From positions 1-42,190 of the forward strand of contig JALNWO010000003.1 of assembly GCA_023230825.1 (NCBI GenBank): DNA of 42,190 bases. Direction: 5' to 3'. Below are positions 9,809 through 17,995 of the stretch, piece by piece. The position numbers and the translations under genes were made by a program. Each line of letters opens with the position of its first letter. Within the stretch, counting starts at the first letter, position 1. Origin of the DNA: Acholeplasmataceae bacterium. GTDB taxonomy: Bacteria > Bacillota_I > Bacilli_A > Acholeplasmatales > Acholeplasmataceae. The notes beneath the pieces were generated by a model. That model saw only the letters and a program-made list of their open reading frames with translations. It had not been told where the DNA came from and made no database searches.

Positions 9809-10236
9809 CTTAGAACCCTTATACCGCTAACCGATCCGATCCCCACCATAATTGCCGATTGCACAAATCCGCTCGGAGCCTGGGCAGAACTACCTAGGTT
9901 CAACAAACCGATATAATGGAGGGGGTTGCTTATCCAAATAACTTGGCCGGGTTTGCGATCACCGATGGCGTACATGGCCTGACTGTATGCCGCCCCAATA
10001 TTCAACTGACGAGTTGAACCATGTTCACCTGGGGCGTATGGGGAATAGACTCCGGTTGTTGGGGAACCCAACGTCAAAGTCCAGTTTGAAATTGCTTGAC
10101 CGGTATCAACCGGAGTGGTCATTACTAATTCGCGTTGAACAGCCAGGGCAAGCTTATTTGTTCGCTTTGCTATCCGTTCAGGAATTTGCCGAGAAAGCCG
10201 GTTCATCCTACGCGCAAATTCATTTGCCCTGGCCAT
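9805..10236 (-). CDS. HK97 gp10-like / tail completion-type protein
   Basis: 143-residue basic protein starting MARANEFARRMNRLSRQIPERIAKRTNK. The TPVDTGQAISNWTLTLG stretch near residues 41-56 is the hallmark of the HK97 gp10-like and minor tail Z-like families, which join head and tail or finish the tail. Its place between the chaperones and the tape measure is slightly unusual, because such genes more often sit with the connectors. The start overlaps the end of the frameshifted chaperone frame by 17 bases and its stop overlaps the tape measure start by four. Confidence 0.7.
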   Translation of the reverse strand: MARANEFARRMNRLSRQIPERIAKRTNKLALAVQRELVMTTPVDTGQAISNWTLTLGSPTTGVYSPYAPGEHGSTRQLNIGAAYSQAMYAIGDRKPGQVIWISNPLHYIGLLNLGSSAQAPSGFVQSAIMVGIGSVSGIRVLR

Positions 10237-11001
10237 CTTTTTTGTCCCTCACGTCTTGAGCTGCAACATCCATTGCCCGCAAGTGGTGGACCAGAGCTTC
10301 ATATTGGTCAGGTTCCAATTCATAGTGATGCGCATAATCTTTTATCGCAACCCAAGAAATGGGCCCACCCATCCCGCCCCGGTCCCCGCTCAAGTCCCAA
10401 TAGGCGTTGTAATAAAGCTCTAACCCCGGTAGAAGTTCAGGTGCATTTTTAATAAATTCCGGAAATGGGGTTCGTTCCCGTATGCACTGCTGTATTACTC
10501 GCTGTTCGCTTTCACCATGCTTCAGCGTGTAAATCAGAACTTCTTTTAGTTTTTTGCCTCGTCTTCCAGTTCAGCTTTGCGGTATAGCTGAATATCGTTG
10601 GCATCAGAAATGATTTGAAGAAGCAAATCAGGCAAGCGCGTGAACAAATTGGTCAATTCTTCCTTGTTCGCTTGAACTTCGTCACCGCTTTCCAACACAA
10701 TGACGTTTTTCCAATTTGGCACTTCCTCAGTTCCAACATTGGTTTCAAACTTGAGAATGACCGAATCCAAATATACTTTGGCGATCACATCACGTTGAAC
10801 CTTATCTGACAGGCCGCCCGGAATTTTCGCAGCCTGTCGATGCGGACGCATGTGAATTTCGTGATATTTGGCATATCGTTCATTTCGGCCACCGGCCCTG
10901 GCCAGCAAAACCCGGATACCACCGGGATATTCGACATAGACCCCATGGATTTCTTTATGGGAATCTGTGCCAAATACTGACCACATTGTATTACGCTGCA
11001 T
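10220..11001 (-). CDS. Tail assembly chaperone, long form made by -1 frameshift (G-T type)
   Basis: The 151-residue upstream frame ends ...GAG GCA AAA AAC TAA. A -1 slip on A AAA AAC (10549-10555) continues with CTA AAA GAA and reads another 109 residues (LKEVLIYTLKHGESEQRVI...) to TGA at 10220, giving a fusion of about 260 residues. The extension has no good start of its own and fills what would otherwise be a 309-base gap. This arrangement just before the tape measure gene is the conserved lambda G/G-T organisation. The long form is expected to bind both tape measure and tube subunits during tail assembly and not to be part of the virion. Confidence 0.88.
10546..11001 (-). CDS. Tail assembly chaperone, short form (G type)
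   Basis: 151-residue protein, starting MQRNTMWSVFGTDSHKEIHG and ending ELEDEAKN, directly downstream of the tail tube gene. It is the unshifted product of the chaperone pair. The residues before the stop are acidic and the last two codons form the slippery site. The start region contains the sequence TGGTCA, one copy of the dispersed motif, encoding Trp-Ser. Confidence 0.85.
   Translation of the reverse strand: MQRNTMWSVFGTDSHKEIHGVYVEYPGGIRVLLARAGGRNERYAKYHEIHMRPHRQAAKIPGGLSDKVQRDVIAKVYLDSVILKFETNVGTEEVPNWKNVIVLESGDEVQANKEELTNLFTRLPDLLLQIISDANDIQLYRKAELEDEAKN
10549..10555 (-). promoter_or_regulatory. -1 ribosomal frameshift slippery heptamer
   Basis: On the coding strand the sequence is A AAA AAC with zero-frame codons AAA AAC, followed at once by the zero-frame stop TAA. 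It is one of the most efficient -1 heptamers in Gram-negative bacteria. The ratio of short to long chaperone would be set here. Confidence 0.88.
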
Positions 11002-11012
11002 GGTTGTCGTCC

Positions 11013-12677
11013 TTAGATAATGGTGGTAGCGCGTTCAGGTAGATCGTTGAAAAATACCCACATCGCCGTATAGTCAAAGTCTGGCCCAAGCTTGGCCGCA
11101 GTAGCAGCTTCCATTGTCAGGGGCAATGTGATCGGTTCATCAATGACCACATTCGGCCTTCCATCCCCCAAAGCGATCATGGGCATATCGAACACGACAC
11201 CCGCCCCGTTCTTGACCATGATCATATCCATCGTGATATCGGCGTTTTCACGAACCGCTTTAACCGAATCAACGTCGGAAAAGTAGGCTGTAACTGAACC
11301 GCTTACTGCAAAGTTACCAGCCGAAGCATCAATGGCCCCGAATACCCCAATCGCTTTGTTTGGAGTAATGCCATTGTTAATGCTGATAGTTCCTTCTTGG
11401 ATGAAGGTAAACATCGGATATGGGGCCGCATCATCGCCCACTACACGAGACAGCTTAATTCGTGCAATATCAGACGAAGTATTAAACATATCGGCTTCAA
11501 TTTGAGGTGGTCGGGCACCGGGCTTCAGTCCCTCACCCTGGGTGCGTTGCTCAGAATCCATTGCAACGAAACCCAGGTCAGCGGTTACCTTATCCTCAAT
11601 GGCCAAATTGATCGACAACTCGTTTGGAACCGCACCAGTCAAATATTCAGACTGAGGTGGGTCCATACCATCCAAGGAACCCAAGGTCCGCTCAATCTGG
11701 TAAGTACGGCGCTTGATCAAGGATCGAGTATTTTCATTCTTGAGTACATCGCCGAAGTACAACTTAACCGTTAGACCGGCTCCCAACTCAGATACCATTG
11801 GGGCCACGGATTTGTCAAAAGTAATGGCGTTTGCGGTGATAGACCGGATTCGCTTGAAGCCATTGTTTTCATCTTCAGCAAAGGACTCACCGGCCTCATC
11901 ACCACCTACGTAAATCCACTCACCGGGAATCAGGCCCAGGGTGGTAAAATCCAAAGCAGTTGAAGTCAATTGGGGAAACGCATTGTTAGTGACCACAATA
12001 GCCAGGTCACCCACCGCCGCCACAGTATCATAGTTGACCTTTGTCCGAGTATCAGCAAACATGAACCCTTGCATAACCTTCTGCAAGTTGGTCTGCGTGA
12101 AGTCCGTATTGAACCCACCAGCCGCTTCAATCCCAACCGGGGCACCTTTTTTACGCTGGCGACCTTCATTGATTGGGTTACGGGCCACAAGGGTGAGCTG
12201 TCCGCCAAAGTCGGCATAGCTATTGGGTTCAAGGGGCTCCCATACGGGACCGTCACCTTCAACCCCACCTGTCAGGGTAGAAGTCGCAAAAGTAGTATTA
12301 CTGCCGGAAGCGGCCACGCTGATCATATTGCCCGCAACCCCCGCGACTTGGGCGGTTAGGACGACTACCGACCCGCCCTGGGTCGCAGAGGTCACGAGCT
12401 CCGACTCGGCGTCGACGACCATCACGAAACTAGCACGGGTTTCGGTTGCATCGGCACCAATTTCGATATCCGTATCAAGTACGGGGGTATCAGTGAAGGT
12501 ATATTCTTCAGGACCAATTTGAATAGTATCACCTTCGACCGGGTTATCGACGAAAGTTAGTTCCACAGTGGCCGCAGTCCCACCGGTGCTGGGGGGCAAT
12601 TGTTTTGGGCACTCTTCTTCGGCAAACCGCAAGCCGGAAGTGTTCGAGTCGATTTTTACATTAATACAAGTAGCCAT
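11013..12677 (-). CDS. Major tail tube protein with an inserted N-terminal domain
   Basis: 554 residues, between the tail terminator and the chaperones, the usual place of the tube subunit. Residues about 36-140 form an insertion with the pattern ELTFVDNPVEGDTIQIGPEEYTFTD, then VVVLTAQVAGVAGNMISVAAS. This module recurs in other phage tail and sheath proteins as an extra surface domain. The remainder has tube-type features: WEPLEPNSYADFGGQ, IERTLGSLDG and a C-terminal half rich in beta strands. At 554 residues it is much longer than lambda V (246). The inserted domain probably decorates the tail surface. Confidence 0.8.
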   Translation of the reverse strand: MATCINVKIDSNTSGLRFAEEECPKQLPPSTGGTAATVELTFVDNPVEGDTIQIGPEEYTFTDTPVLDTDIEIGADATETRASFVMVVDAESELVTSATQGGSVVVLTAQVAGVAGNMISVAASGSNTTFATSTLTGGVEGDGPVWEPLEPNSYADFGGQLTLVARNPINEGRQRKKGAPVGIEAAGGFNTDFTQTNLQKVMQGFMFADTRTKVNYDTVAAVGDLAIVVTNNAFPQLTSTALDFTTLGLIPGEWIYVGGDEAGESFAEDENNGFKRIRSITANAITFDKSVAPMVSELGAGLTVKLYFGDVLKNENTRSLIKRRTYQIERTLGSLDGMDPPQSEYLTGAVPNELSINLAIEDKVTADLGFVAMDSEQRTQGEGLKPGARPPQIEADMFNTSSDIARIKLSRVVGDDAAPYPMFTFIQEGTISINNGITPNKAIGVFGAIDASAGNFAVSGSVTAYFSDVDSVKAVRENADITMDMIMVKNGAGVVFDMPMIALGDGRPNVVIDEPITLPLTMEAATAAKLGPDFDYTAMWVFFNDLPERATTII

Positions 12678-12680
12678 GGT

Positions 12681-13127
12681 TTACCTCGTTTCGTGATATT
12701 CGTAATCGACCAGAACGTTAATTTGTTCCAGCCCGTCGCGGAGTCCAGCGTCTACGATCCGGGCGTTGCGGTACCAAACACATTCACCTTCATTCGGTCG
12801 CCGGTACGCATTTTTCGCAATCATACCCTGAAATTCCGCAATTTCCAACCCCTTACCGGAACTTTGTGGCCCAAAACACAGTATCCATAATGTACCTCGG
12901 TCCTGGTACGGGGTTTTACGGCCATCACCGAAGGCCGCTTGCTCGCCATATGCACTACGGCGATAAATATGAGTATAGGGGGTATCAGGAGCCGGTGGAG
13001 CAACTTTATCCCGCCCCTGATAAAGCAGAACTGGTTTACTAGCGAACATATCAGCCGGCCATTGGGTTGCATCCCAAGCATCTTGCAACACTTGGAACAT
13101 TTCCTCACGAGCCATAGTTATGTTCAT
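12681..13127 (-). CDS. Tail terminator-like protein
   Basis: About 148 residues, starting MNITMAREEMFQVLQDAWDATQWP. I chose the ATG at 13127 because it forms an ATGA overlap with the preceding gene; a TTG seven codons earlier is a weaker choice. The order connector, this gene, tail tube fits a tail terminator, which caps the tube and meets the head. The fold pattern of a helix followed by strands (PVLLYQGRD, GTLWILCFG, QINVLVDYEY) agrees with that family. No other motif is visible. Confidence 0.7.
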   Translation of the reverse strand: MNITMAREEMFQVLQDAWDATQWPADMFASKPVLLYQGRDKVAPPAPDTPYTHIYRRSAYGEQAAFGDGRKTPYQDRGTLWILCFGPQSSGKGLEIAEFQGMIAKNAYRRPNEGECVWYRNARIVDAGLRDGLEQINVLVDYEYHETR

Positions 13128-13486
13128 TGTCGCACCTGTAATTTCCAAATCATACCGACTGGCCCAGGCTTGAGCCGTTCAACGTGAATGATTTTCCAAA
13201 CTTCGCTGCCCCGTTCGATATACCCCTGCATTTGAACATCGCTTATCGACGAAGGTAACAAAACCCGCTGGTCGGCCCGCAAGATATTCACCCCATCAAT
13301 ATCTTGTACGCGATAACGCAAAAATACCCCACGAGTACTAGTCGGCATTTTTGTTCGAGTTGGGGGTTTAATCGGATTAGGATCGGGCACATCGGTATAG
13401 GTAACCACATTACACTTGTCCCCAAACTTAGCGATTAACCAATCAGCATTTTTGGACAGGCTAATGTAGTTAAACAGATCATTCAT
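13124..13486 (-). CDS. Head-tail joining / head closure-like protein
   Basis: 120 residues, MNDLFNYISLSKNADWLIAKFG..., with coupled overlaps on both sides. The middle (VFLRYRVQDIDGVNILRADQRVLLP) and the end (GSEVWKIIHVERLKPGPVGMIWKLQVR) give a small beta-barrel pattern like head-closure proteins. The context between the DnaT-like adaptor and the tail terminator supports this. Confidence 0.65.
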   Translation of the reverse strand: MNDLFNYISLSKNADWLIAKFGDKCNVVTYTDVPDPNPIKPPTRTKMPTSTRGVFLRYRVQDIDGVNILRADQRVLLPSSISDVQMQGYIERGSEVWKIIHVERLKPGPVGMIWKLQVRQ

Positions 13487-14001
13487 GACCGATACGCCCG
13501 CAAAATCTCGGATGGCCTAAACAAGGGGTCTAAGCTACTCATAATAGCCGGAAACTTGGGGGTCATTTCTTCCGTGGCTGTATTATTTTGGCCACCACCA
13601 GTAGCATATTCCACTTCAATAACATCGACTTTCTCACGGCGAACCGCAAAGCTGGTAATGTTAGGGAGTAGCGAAGTCCCTTGAAGAACGGTTAGGGCGG
13701 CCTGCAATTGGGCAACTTTGAGTTGGGGAGGTATTTTGTCATCAGGGAAGTCCGCGCCGAAAATCTTCACCCTCTTGCGGGGCCAACTCATTTCCTGACC
13801 CAAGGGATTTACCCTCTCACCCTTATATCTAGGCTCGTAAGCATTGATATAATCAGCCGCCTCAAAGATCATCGGCGCCAATTCGTCTTCAGAAGTAGGA
13901 GGCTCAACGCCCCTATCTTCAGCAAAAGCGCGGAACTCATCAAGGGTTATATACGAGTTGGCCCCCGCTACGATGGAACCATCTTCAATAACAAGGGCCA
14001 T
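13483..14001 (-). CDS. Head-tail adaptor of the DnaT-like type
   Basis: 172 residues when started at the ATG at 14001 (MALVIEDGSIVAGANSYITLDEF), five bases after the upstream stop. An earlier in-frame start would add 35 residues overlapping the neighbouring gene and reading as unlikely protein. The motif GANSYITLDEFRAFAEDRG followed by FEAADYINAYEPRYKGER and WPRKR is typical of the family often labelled DnaT-like single-stranded DNA-binding protein, whose real role in phages is a head completion adaptor under the portal. Confidence 0.78.
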   Translation of the reverse strand: MALVIEDGSIVAGANSYITLDEFRAFAEDRGVEPPTSEDELAPMIFEAADYINAYEPRYKGERVNPLGQEMSWPRKRVKIFGADFPDDKIPPQLKVAQLQAALTVLQGTSLLPNITSFAVRREKVDVIEVEYATGGGQNNTATEEMTPKFPAIMSSLDPLFRPSEILRAYRS

Positions 14002-14005
14002 AGTC

Positions 14006-14209
14006 TTACTCGCTTTCTTCCATGAGTCCGGCCGCTTGAAGCGCGGCCAGCAAAGCATTGTGGTCACTAACCAGGGTTGGTAGATCTTCAGCAGCCGAAT
14101 CAGCAATATGTGGCATCGGATCGAAGGTAGCGCCCGCAGCGGCGTTCTTCAGAGCCTCAGTCGAATCGGCGGCGTCCTTTTTAGTCTTAGGTGGGATGCG
14201 AATAGTCAT
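14006..14209 (-). CDS. Small head-region protein, unknown
   Basis: 67 residues, MTIRIPPKTKKDAADSTEALKNAAAG..., with coupled start overlap to the upstream gene. It is alanine-rich, probably helical, with an acidic end (LMEESE). It lies among connector genes but shows no known motif. Confidence 0.6.
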   Translation of the reverse strand: MTIRIPPKTKKDAADSTEALKNAAAGATFDPMPHIADSAAEDLPTLVSDHNALLAALQAAGLMEESE

Positions 14210-14505
14210 TGTGTATTACCCCATGGTTGCACGGGTGGAATACCACCGCTGGGTTGTTCGACCGCGGCCGTGGGTTCAGATTGAACACCGTCAGCTACTT
14301 CCAGCACGGCGATATAGTCTGCTTTCTTGGTGCCGTCGGAATCAAGGCCGCGCTCGTTGACCAGGGCTTTCAGTTCGGGAACCGTCAGCTCATTATAGTC
14401 AACTTTGTCTTGGGGCTTGAGTTCTTGCGGAGCCGGGGAGTACTCACGGCGAGCGAGTTGGTTGCGACGCTCGCGGTCAGCCCGGCGTTCTTGCAGTGAT
14501 TTCAT
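14206..14505 (-). CDS. SAP/HeH-like domain protein, head region
   Basis: 99 residues. An N-terminal basic stretch (LQERRADRERRNQLARREY) is followed at residues 38-70 by YNELTVPELKALVNERGLDSDGTKKADYIAVLE, the pattern of SAP, HeH or Rho-N helix-extension-helix domains. Such short proteins are common just downstream of capsid genes. The domain suggests nucleic acid binding, but a structural role in the head is equally possible. Confidence 0.65.
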   Translation of the reverse strand: MKSLQERRADRERRNQLARREYSPAPQELKPQDKVDYNELTVPELKALVNERGLDSDGTKKADYIAVLEVADGVQSEPTAAVEQPSGGIPPVQPWGNTQ

Positions 14506-14527
14506 GTCTAGGTACTCCGAATGTTGA

Positions 14528-14557
14528 CCCCGGTAACCACATCATATGGCACCGGGG
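14528..14557. terminator. Stem-loop downstream of the capsid gene
   Basis: CCCCGGT and ACCGGGG form a 7-base-pair stem around a 16-base loop that carries one TRACCACA copy. No T-run follows on the minus strand, so it is more likely a partial terminator or an mRNA-end hairpin that raises capsid expression than a full stop. Confidence 0.4.
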
Positions 14558-14563
14558 CAGGGC

Positions 14564-15592
14564 TTAGGCCAGCGAGGTGATGAAGGCCATCGGCACTTGC
14601 TTGCGATTCACGACCCGATCCCATACATCGGCGCGGCGTAGGTCGGCCAGGGTGGGTGACATTTCCACCAGAGCAGTGCCACCGGAAGGTTCGACCCAAG
14701 TGAAGCCGAGTGGGTGGATTGCCCAGGTCTTACGCGTCCAAAGCGTTTCCATACCACCACCAGCACCGGCAGCGGCAACTCGTTCCATTTCCACCGGAGT
14801 CTTGGGGATACCTTCGCCGAATGCAAAACTGTGACCTTCGACACCACCAAAGCCAAATGCACCACCACCGTACAGAACGGAAAGGTAAACGGAAGTTGTA
14901 CCGCTACCTGAAATGATGGGCATAGAATCGTCAACAATAACCCGCAGACCTTTGTAGGTAGCAATAGTCAGACGGCCTTGGGAATCCGGAACCCATACGA
15001 TTTCGTCGTTCTTCAGCATGCGATCACGAATGCGAGAGTGAACCGCGATCGCGCGAAGGCCACCCGAAGCATCGCCCAGGGTACCAGACGCGTCAATGAC
15101 CAAGTCAGCGTTGAATTGTTCAGTCGGTGCCTGAATGGCCATATCGCCCGAGTCATTGGCGATGTTGTCGTTGAATACTCCGACCGTAGTAGCGATCAGA
15201 CGCCGTTGCAACTGGCGGAGCCAGTAGGTGTCAACACGAGAAGCGATGTGTCGCATGGGGTCGGAGCCGGAAAGCTCGACCACCAGGTCCATATCGGACC
15301 AACCTTGGTTCAGGAAGGACTTGCGGGCAGTCATCTGACCAGTGCCGACCTTTTGAGGGGTGGCCATGTCATCAGGATCGTCGTTCGAGTAGTTGGGCTC
15401 GATCGTCGGGTCAAGGTCTTGCCAGAAAGGCATCGTGAACATTTGACCACCATTCTTGGCGGCGCCGTTCAGGGTACCATTGGTGGCAAGAATGCCGGCC
15501 TGCAAGAACTCAGTGAGTTCGGGCAGGTTGAGAGAAGTGTACGACAAGAACACTTCTGGAATAACTACATCAGACAGGCGTACGGTTGCCAT
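14564..15592 (-). CDS. Major capsid protein
   Basis: 342 residues, MATVRLSDVVIPEVFLSYTS..., placed after the scaffold and before the connectors. The N-terminal VIPEVFLSY/LTEFLQAGI pattern, the middle VDTYWLRQLQRRLIATTVGVFNDN and the later GLRVIVDDSMP stretch (a P-domain strand) match HK97-fold coat proteins that use a separate scaffold rather than a long delta domain. There is no sign of a protease motif. A ribosome-binding sequence GAGGTAAATC lies just before the start. Confidence 0.9.
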   Translation of the reverse strand: MATVRLSDVVIPEVFLSYTSLNLPELTEFLQAGILATNGTLNGAAKNGGQMFTMPFWQDLDPTIEPNYSNDDPDDMATPQKVGTGQMTARKSFLNQGWSDMDLVVELSGSDPMRHIASRVDTYWLRQLQRRLIATTVGVFNDNIANDSGDMAIQAPTEQFNADLVIDASGTLGDASGGLRAIAVHSRIRDRMLKNDEIVWVPDSQGRLTIATYKGLRVIVDDSMPIISGSGTTSVYLSVLYGGGAFGFGGVEGHSFAFGEGIPKTPVEMERVAAAGAGGGMETLWTRKTWAIHPLGFTWVEPSGGTALVEMSPTLADLRRADVWDRVVNRKQVPMAFITSLA

Positions 15593-15611
15593 GATTTACC
15601 TCTTGTGGTGA

Positions 15612-16322
15612 TTAGAGTTGTATACCCGCTGCCTTTCTGAACCCATCAGGATCACGCTTGTAAAACTCGGTGCGTTCTGCATCGGTCAAATCGGCAAATT
15701 TCTTCCCACCGGAAGAGTTTGGGGATTGCGTACCGTTAGCACCGCCGCCGGAACCTTTCGACCCGATCAAGATCGGGGCATATTCTTCAATACTGCGAAT
15801 TTCAGTTTTCAGCTCATCAAGAGTCAAAGCGGAAGGTTTGCCGGCAGCATCTTTGACGCGCACCTTGATATCCCCACCCTCAACTTCTTCAATCGCCAAA
15901 CGCTTTGCAATGGTTGGGGCTAGCAAACTAGGAACCTGGGATAATTCACTCGCAATGCGAGCAGCAGTATCCTCAATCAAAACTTTATTAAGTTGACCCT
16001 TCAACCGTTTTGCGGTAGTTCCGCCTTCTTCCACAGCCTTATCAAGCTTTTCCTGCCACGACTTTTCAAGAGCCGTGAGGTCATCTTTGGGAATGGCTCC
16101 ACGACGTAAGTTGTCGAGTTCTTCCTGCAATTCGCCCAAACGTTTTTCAGCCTTAGTGCGGTGTTCTTCAGCGATACTCTTTTTCTGCGTCAAATGCGCG
16201 ATAGTACTTTCACTATCGTCACCTTCAATATCCAGAATGAACTTACCGTCCTTTTCCTTGTATTCCTTGGCGACGTCTTCAGGAAGGCCGTCGATTGAGT
16301 CAAGAATCTTTTTCAGAGCCAT
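15612..16322 (-). CDS. Capsid scaffolding protein
   Basis: About 236 residues from the ATG at 16322; a GTG three codons earlier is an alternative. The protein is highly charged. A coiled coil runs from about residue 45 to 110 (HRTKAEKRLGELQEELDNLRR...). The tail has a GSGGGANGTQSPNSSGGKK linker and a short helical end (ADLTDAERTEFYKRDPDGFRKAAG), the usual capsid-binding tail of scaffolds. It sits between portal and major capsid protein as expected. It should be absent from mature particles. Confidence 0.8.
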   Translation of the reverse strand: MALKKILDSIDGLPEDVAKEYKEKDGKFILDIEGDDSESTIAHLTQKKSIAEEHRTKAEKRLGELQEELDNLRRGAIPKDDLTALEKSWQEKLDKAVEEGGTTAKRLKGQLNKVLIEDTAARIASELSQVPSLLAPTIAKRLAIEEVEGGDIKVRVKDAAGKPSALTLDELKTEIRSIEEYAPILIGSKGSGGGANGTQSPNSSGGKKFADLTDAERTEFYKRDPDGFRKAAGIQL

Positions 16323-16394
16323 TGTGATCACCGATCAATTAAGAATGTGGTTATTTTACGACAAAGGTTGAAATCAGGAACAGAAAAATTGTAC

Positions 16395-17993
16395 CTATTG
16401 GCCAGCCTGATTCCCACCGCTGGGGGCATTGGATGGTTGGTTTTTCTTTTCCTCGGCCGCCTTGGCCTCTCGTTCAGCTTTTTCCAACTCAAGTTTCATT
16501 TTTGGGGATGGGTTGGCTTCAATCTCTCGCTGTGCAACTTCGGTTTCCTCCGTAGCAATACCACCACGGCGTAACCCATCACGCATTTCGCCAAAGGTGA
16601 TAGCACCATCTTGCCATTCCTTGACCAATTGCGCGCGATCATTCGGCGTCAGGCGAGCTGCTGGGAAATCAGTATTCAAGTCATAAACTACTTCATTCTT
16701 ACCCTGTTCAACAAACTCAGACGCGTATCCAAGGACTTCGGTAAACGCCCGCGAAACGTTCTTAGTAGCAGTGGCAAGAATAGAATTAGCACTAGACTCT
16801 TCAATTTGGGCTTCACCCAAGGTACGAGAAACGTTCGCCTGTGTGATGAGTTTGGCACCGAGCGCCGTCATTTGGCGTTCTTTTTGGTCCATTGCTTCCT
16901 TTGGCATGGAGTTGGGATCAACTTGAAGTAATCCTGCAACCCCGCCTACTGGAAGGGGGATGGCCGCCCTAGACCCTAGAAACACCTTACCTTTGAACAC
17001 GTCCTCAACCCAATCTTGGGTGAGTCCGGAAAACCAAGCCGTCGGCTGACCGGCAATAAAGCAAGATTCCTCGTAATCGGCCGAATTACGATAATGAGCC
17101 ACGTTCAATACGGCCATATCGTACATAGGTGGATCATCGACCGTTTCATTGTTGTTGATGACTCCAACAAAAGTGAACGGTATCCGATCAAAAGGTTCCC
17201 CATCGGCCTTCAGCGGAATGTATTCTTCATAATCGTAAATTTCTTGTTCACTACCTTGGCCTGGCTCAGGTTCTCGTTTTCGCCAAATCTGAATTTGGTA
17301 TATACGTCTACCTTCAACTTCTATAAGCCTGAGCACCCGCCATTGTTCAACCCGGTTCAACTCAAATGGATCATCCTCAGTGATGATATTTTCATTTATG
17401 ACCACAAGGGTTAATAGGCGTCTAGAACCGTAAACCTTACTTCGCCAGTTGATCAGGGTGTGGGGCGGGTATAGGATCACTGTTGGTTTTATATCACCGC
17501 TTTTCAAGTCGGCTATTGTTGCCGGCCTTCCATCTGTCTTTGGATAATCAGCCAACAACCCGGAGCGACCATATCCCATGGTATAAGATAGGCACATTTT
17601 AGACTGCTGGTCCAAAGCTATCCCGCTCCCGTCCGCATCATCACCCAAGTGCTTTAGACTTTCAGGTAGCTCCACGATCGGATCACGGCTAAACACTTCG
17701 CCAACCAAACCATCCAAGGTGCGCCGAGTCACATTGTAGAATACGGCCCGCTGAATATATCCGGCATATCGTTCTTGATTGGCCCTTTCATCGTCATCGA
17801 CCCTGGGAATGGGTAGGTATAACTCCTTTCGACTTTTGATGGCCAGCTCGCCGGCTAGACAATCATCCATCAAAGACCATTTCGCTTCCATATCAACCAT
17901 TGACGGGTGGCGAAACGCAAAATTGGGAACCGAAGGTACATCCGGCATGGACTTCCCCTGCGGCAATTGAGGGGCTATGAGTTTAGTGACCAT
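16395..17993 (-). CDS. Portal protein (DUF4055 type)
   Basis: 532 residues downstream of the large terminase gene. It opens with WSLMDDCLAGELAIKSRKELYLPIP followed by RRTLDGLVGEVFSRDP near residue 90-106, a typical DUF4055 portal pattern. The core includes RIPFTFVGVINN. The crown region contains SSANSILATATKNVSRAFTEVLGY, the long helix region of portals. The C-terminus is a charged helix (LELEKAEREAKAAEEKK). It forms the twelve-fold ring through which DNA is packaged and ejected. Confidence 0.9.
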   Translation of the reverse strand: MVTKLIAPQLPQGKSMPDVPSVPNFAFRHPSMVDMEAKWSLMDDCLAGELAIKSRKELYLPIPRVDDDERANQERYAGYIQRAVFYNVTRRTLDGLVGEVFSRDPIVELPESLKHLGDDADGSGIALDQQSKMCLSYTMGYGRSGLLADYPKTDGRPATIADLKSGDIKPTVILYPPHTLINWRSKVYGSRRLLTLVVINENIITEDDPFELNRVEQWRVLRLIEVEGRRIYQIQIWRKREPEPGQGSEQEIYDYEEYIPLKADGEPFDRIPFTFVGVINNNETVDDPPMYDMAVLNVAHYRNSADYEESCFIAGQPTAWFSGLTQDWVEDVFKGKVFLGSRAAIPLPVGGVAGLLQVDPNSMPKEAMDQKERQMTALGAKLITQANVSRTLGEAQIEESSANSILATATKNVSRAFTEVLGYASEFVEQGKNEVVYDLNTDFPAARLTPNDRAQLVKEWQDGAITFGEMRDGLRRGGIATEETEVAQREIEANPSPKMKLELEKAEREAKAAEEKKNQPSNAPSGGNQAGQ

Positions 17994-17995
17994 AA

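Noticed and set aside
14978..15640. Plus-strand frame of 220 codons opposite the capsid gene
   Set aside because: Mirror of the codon bias of the capsid gene; no start signal and no neighbours on that strand.
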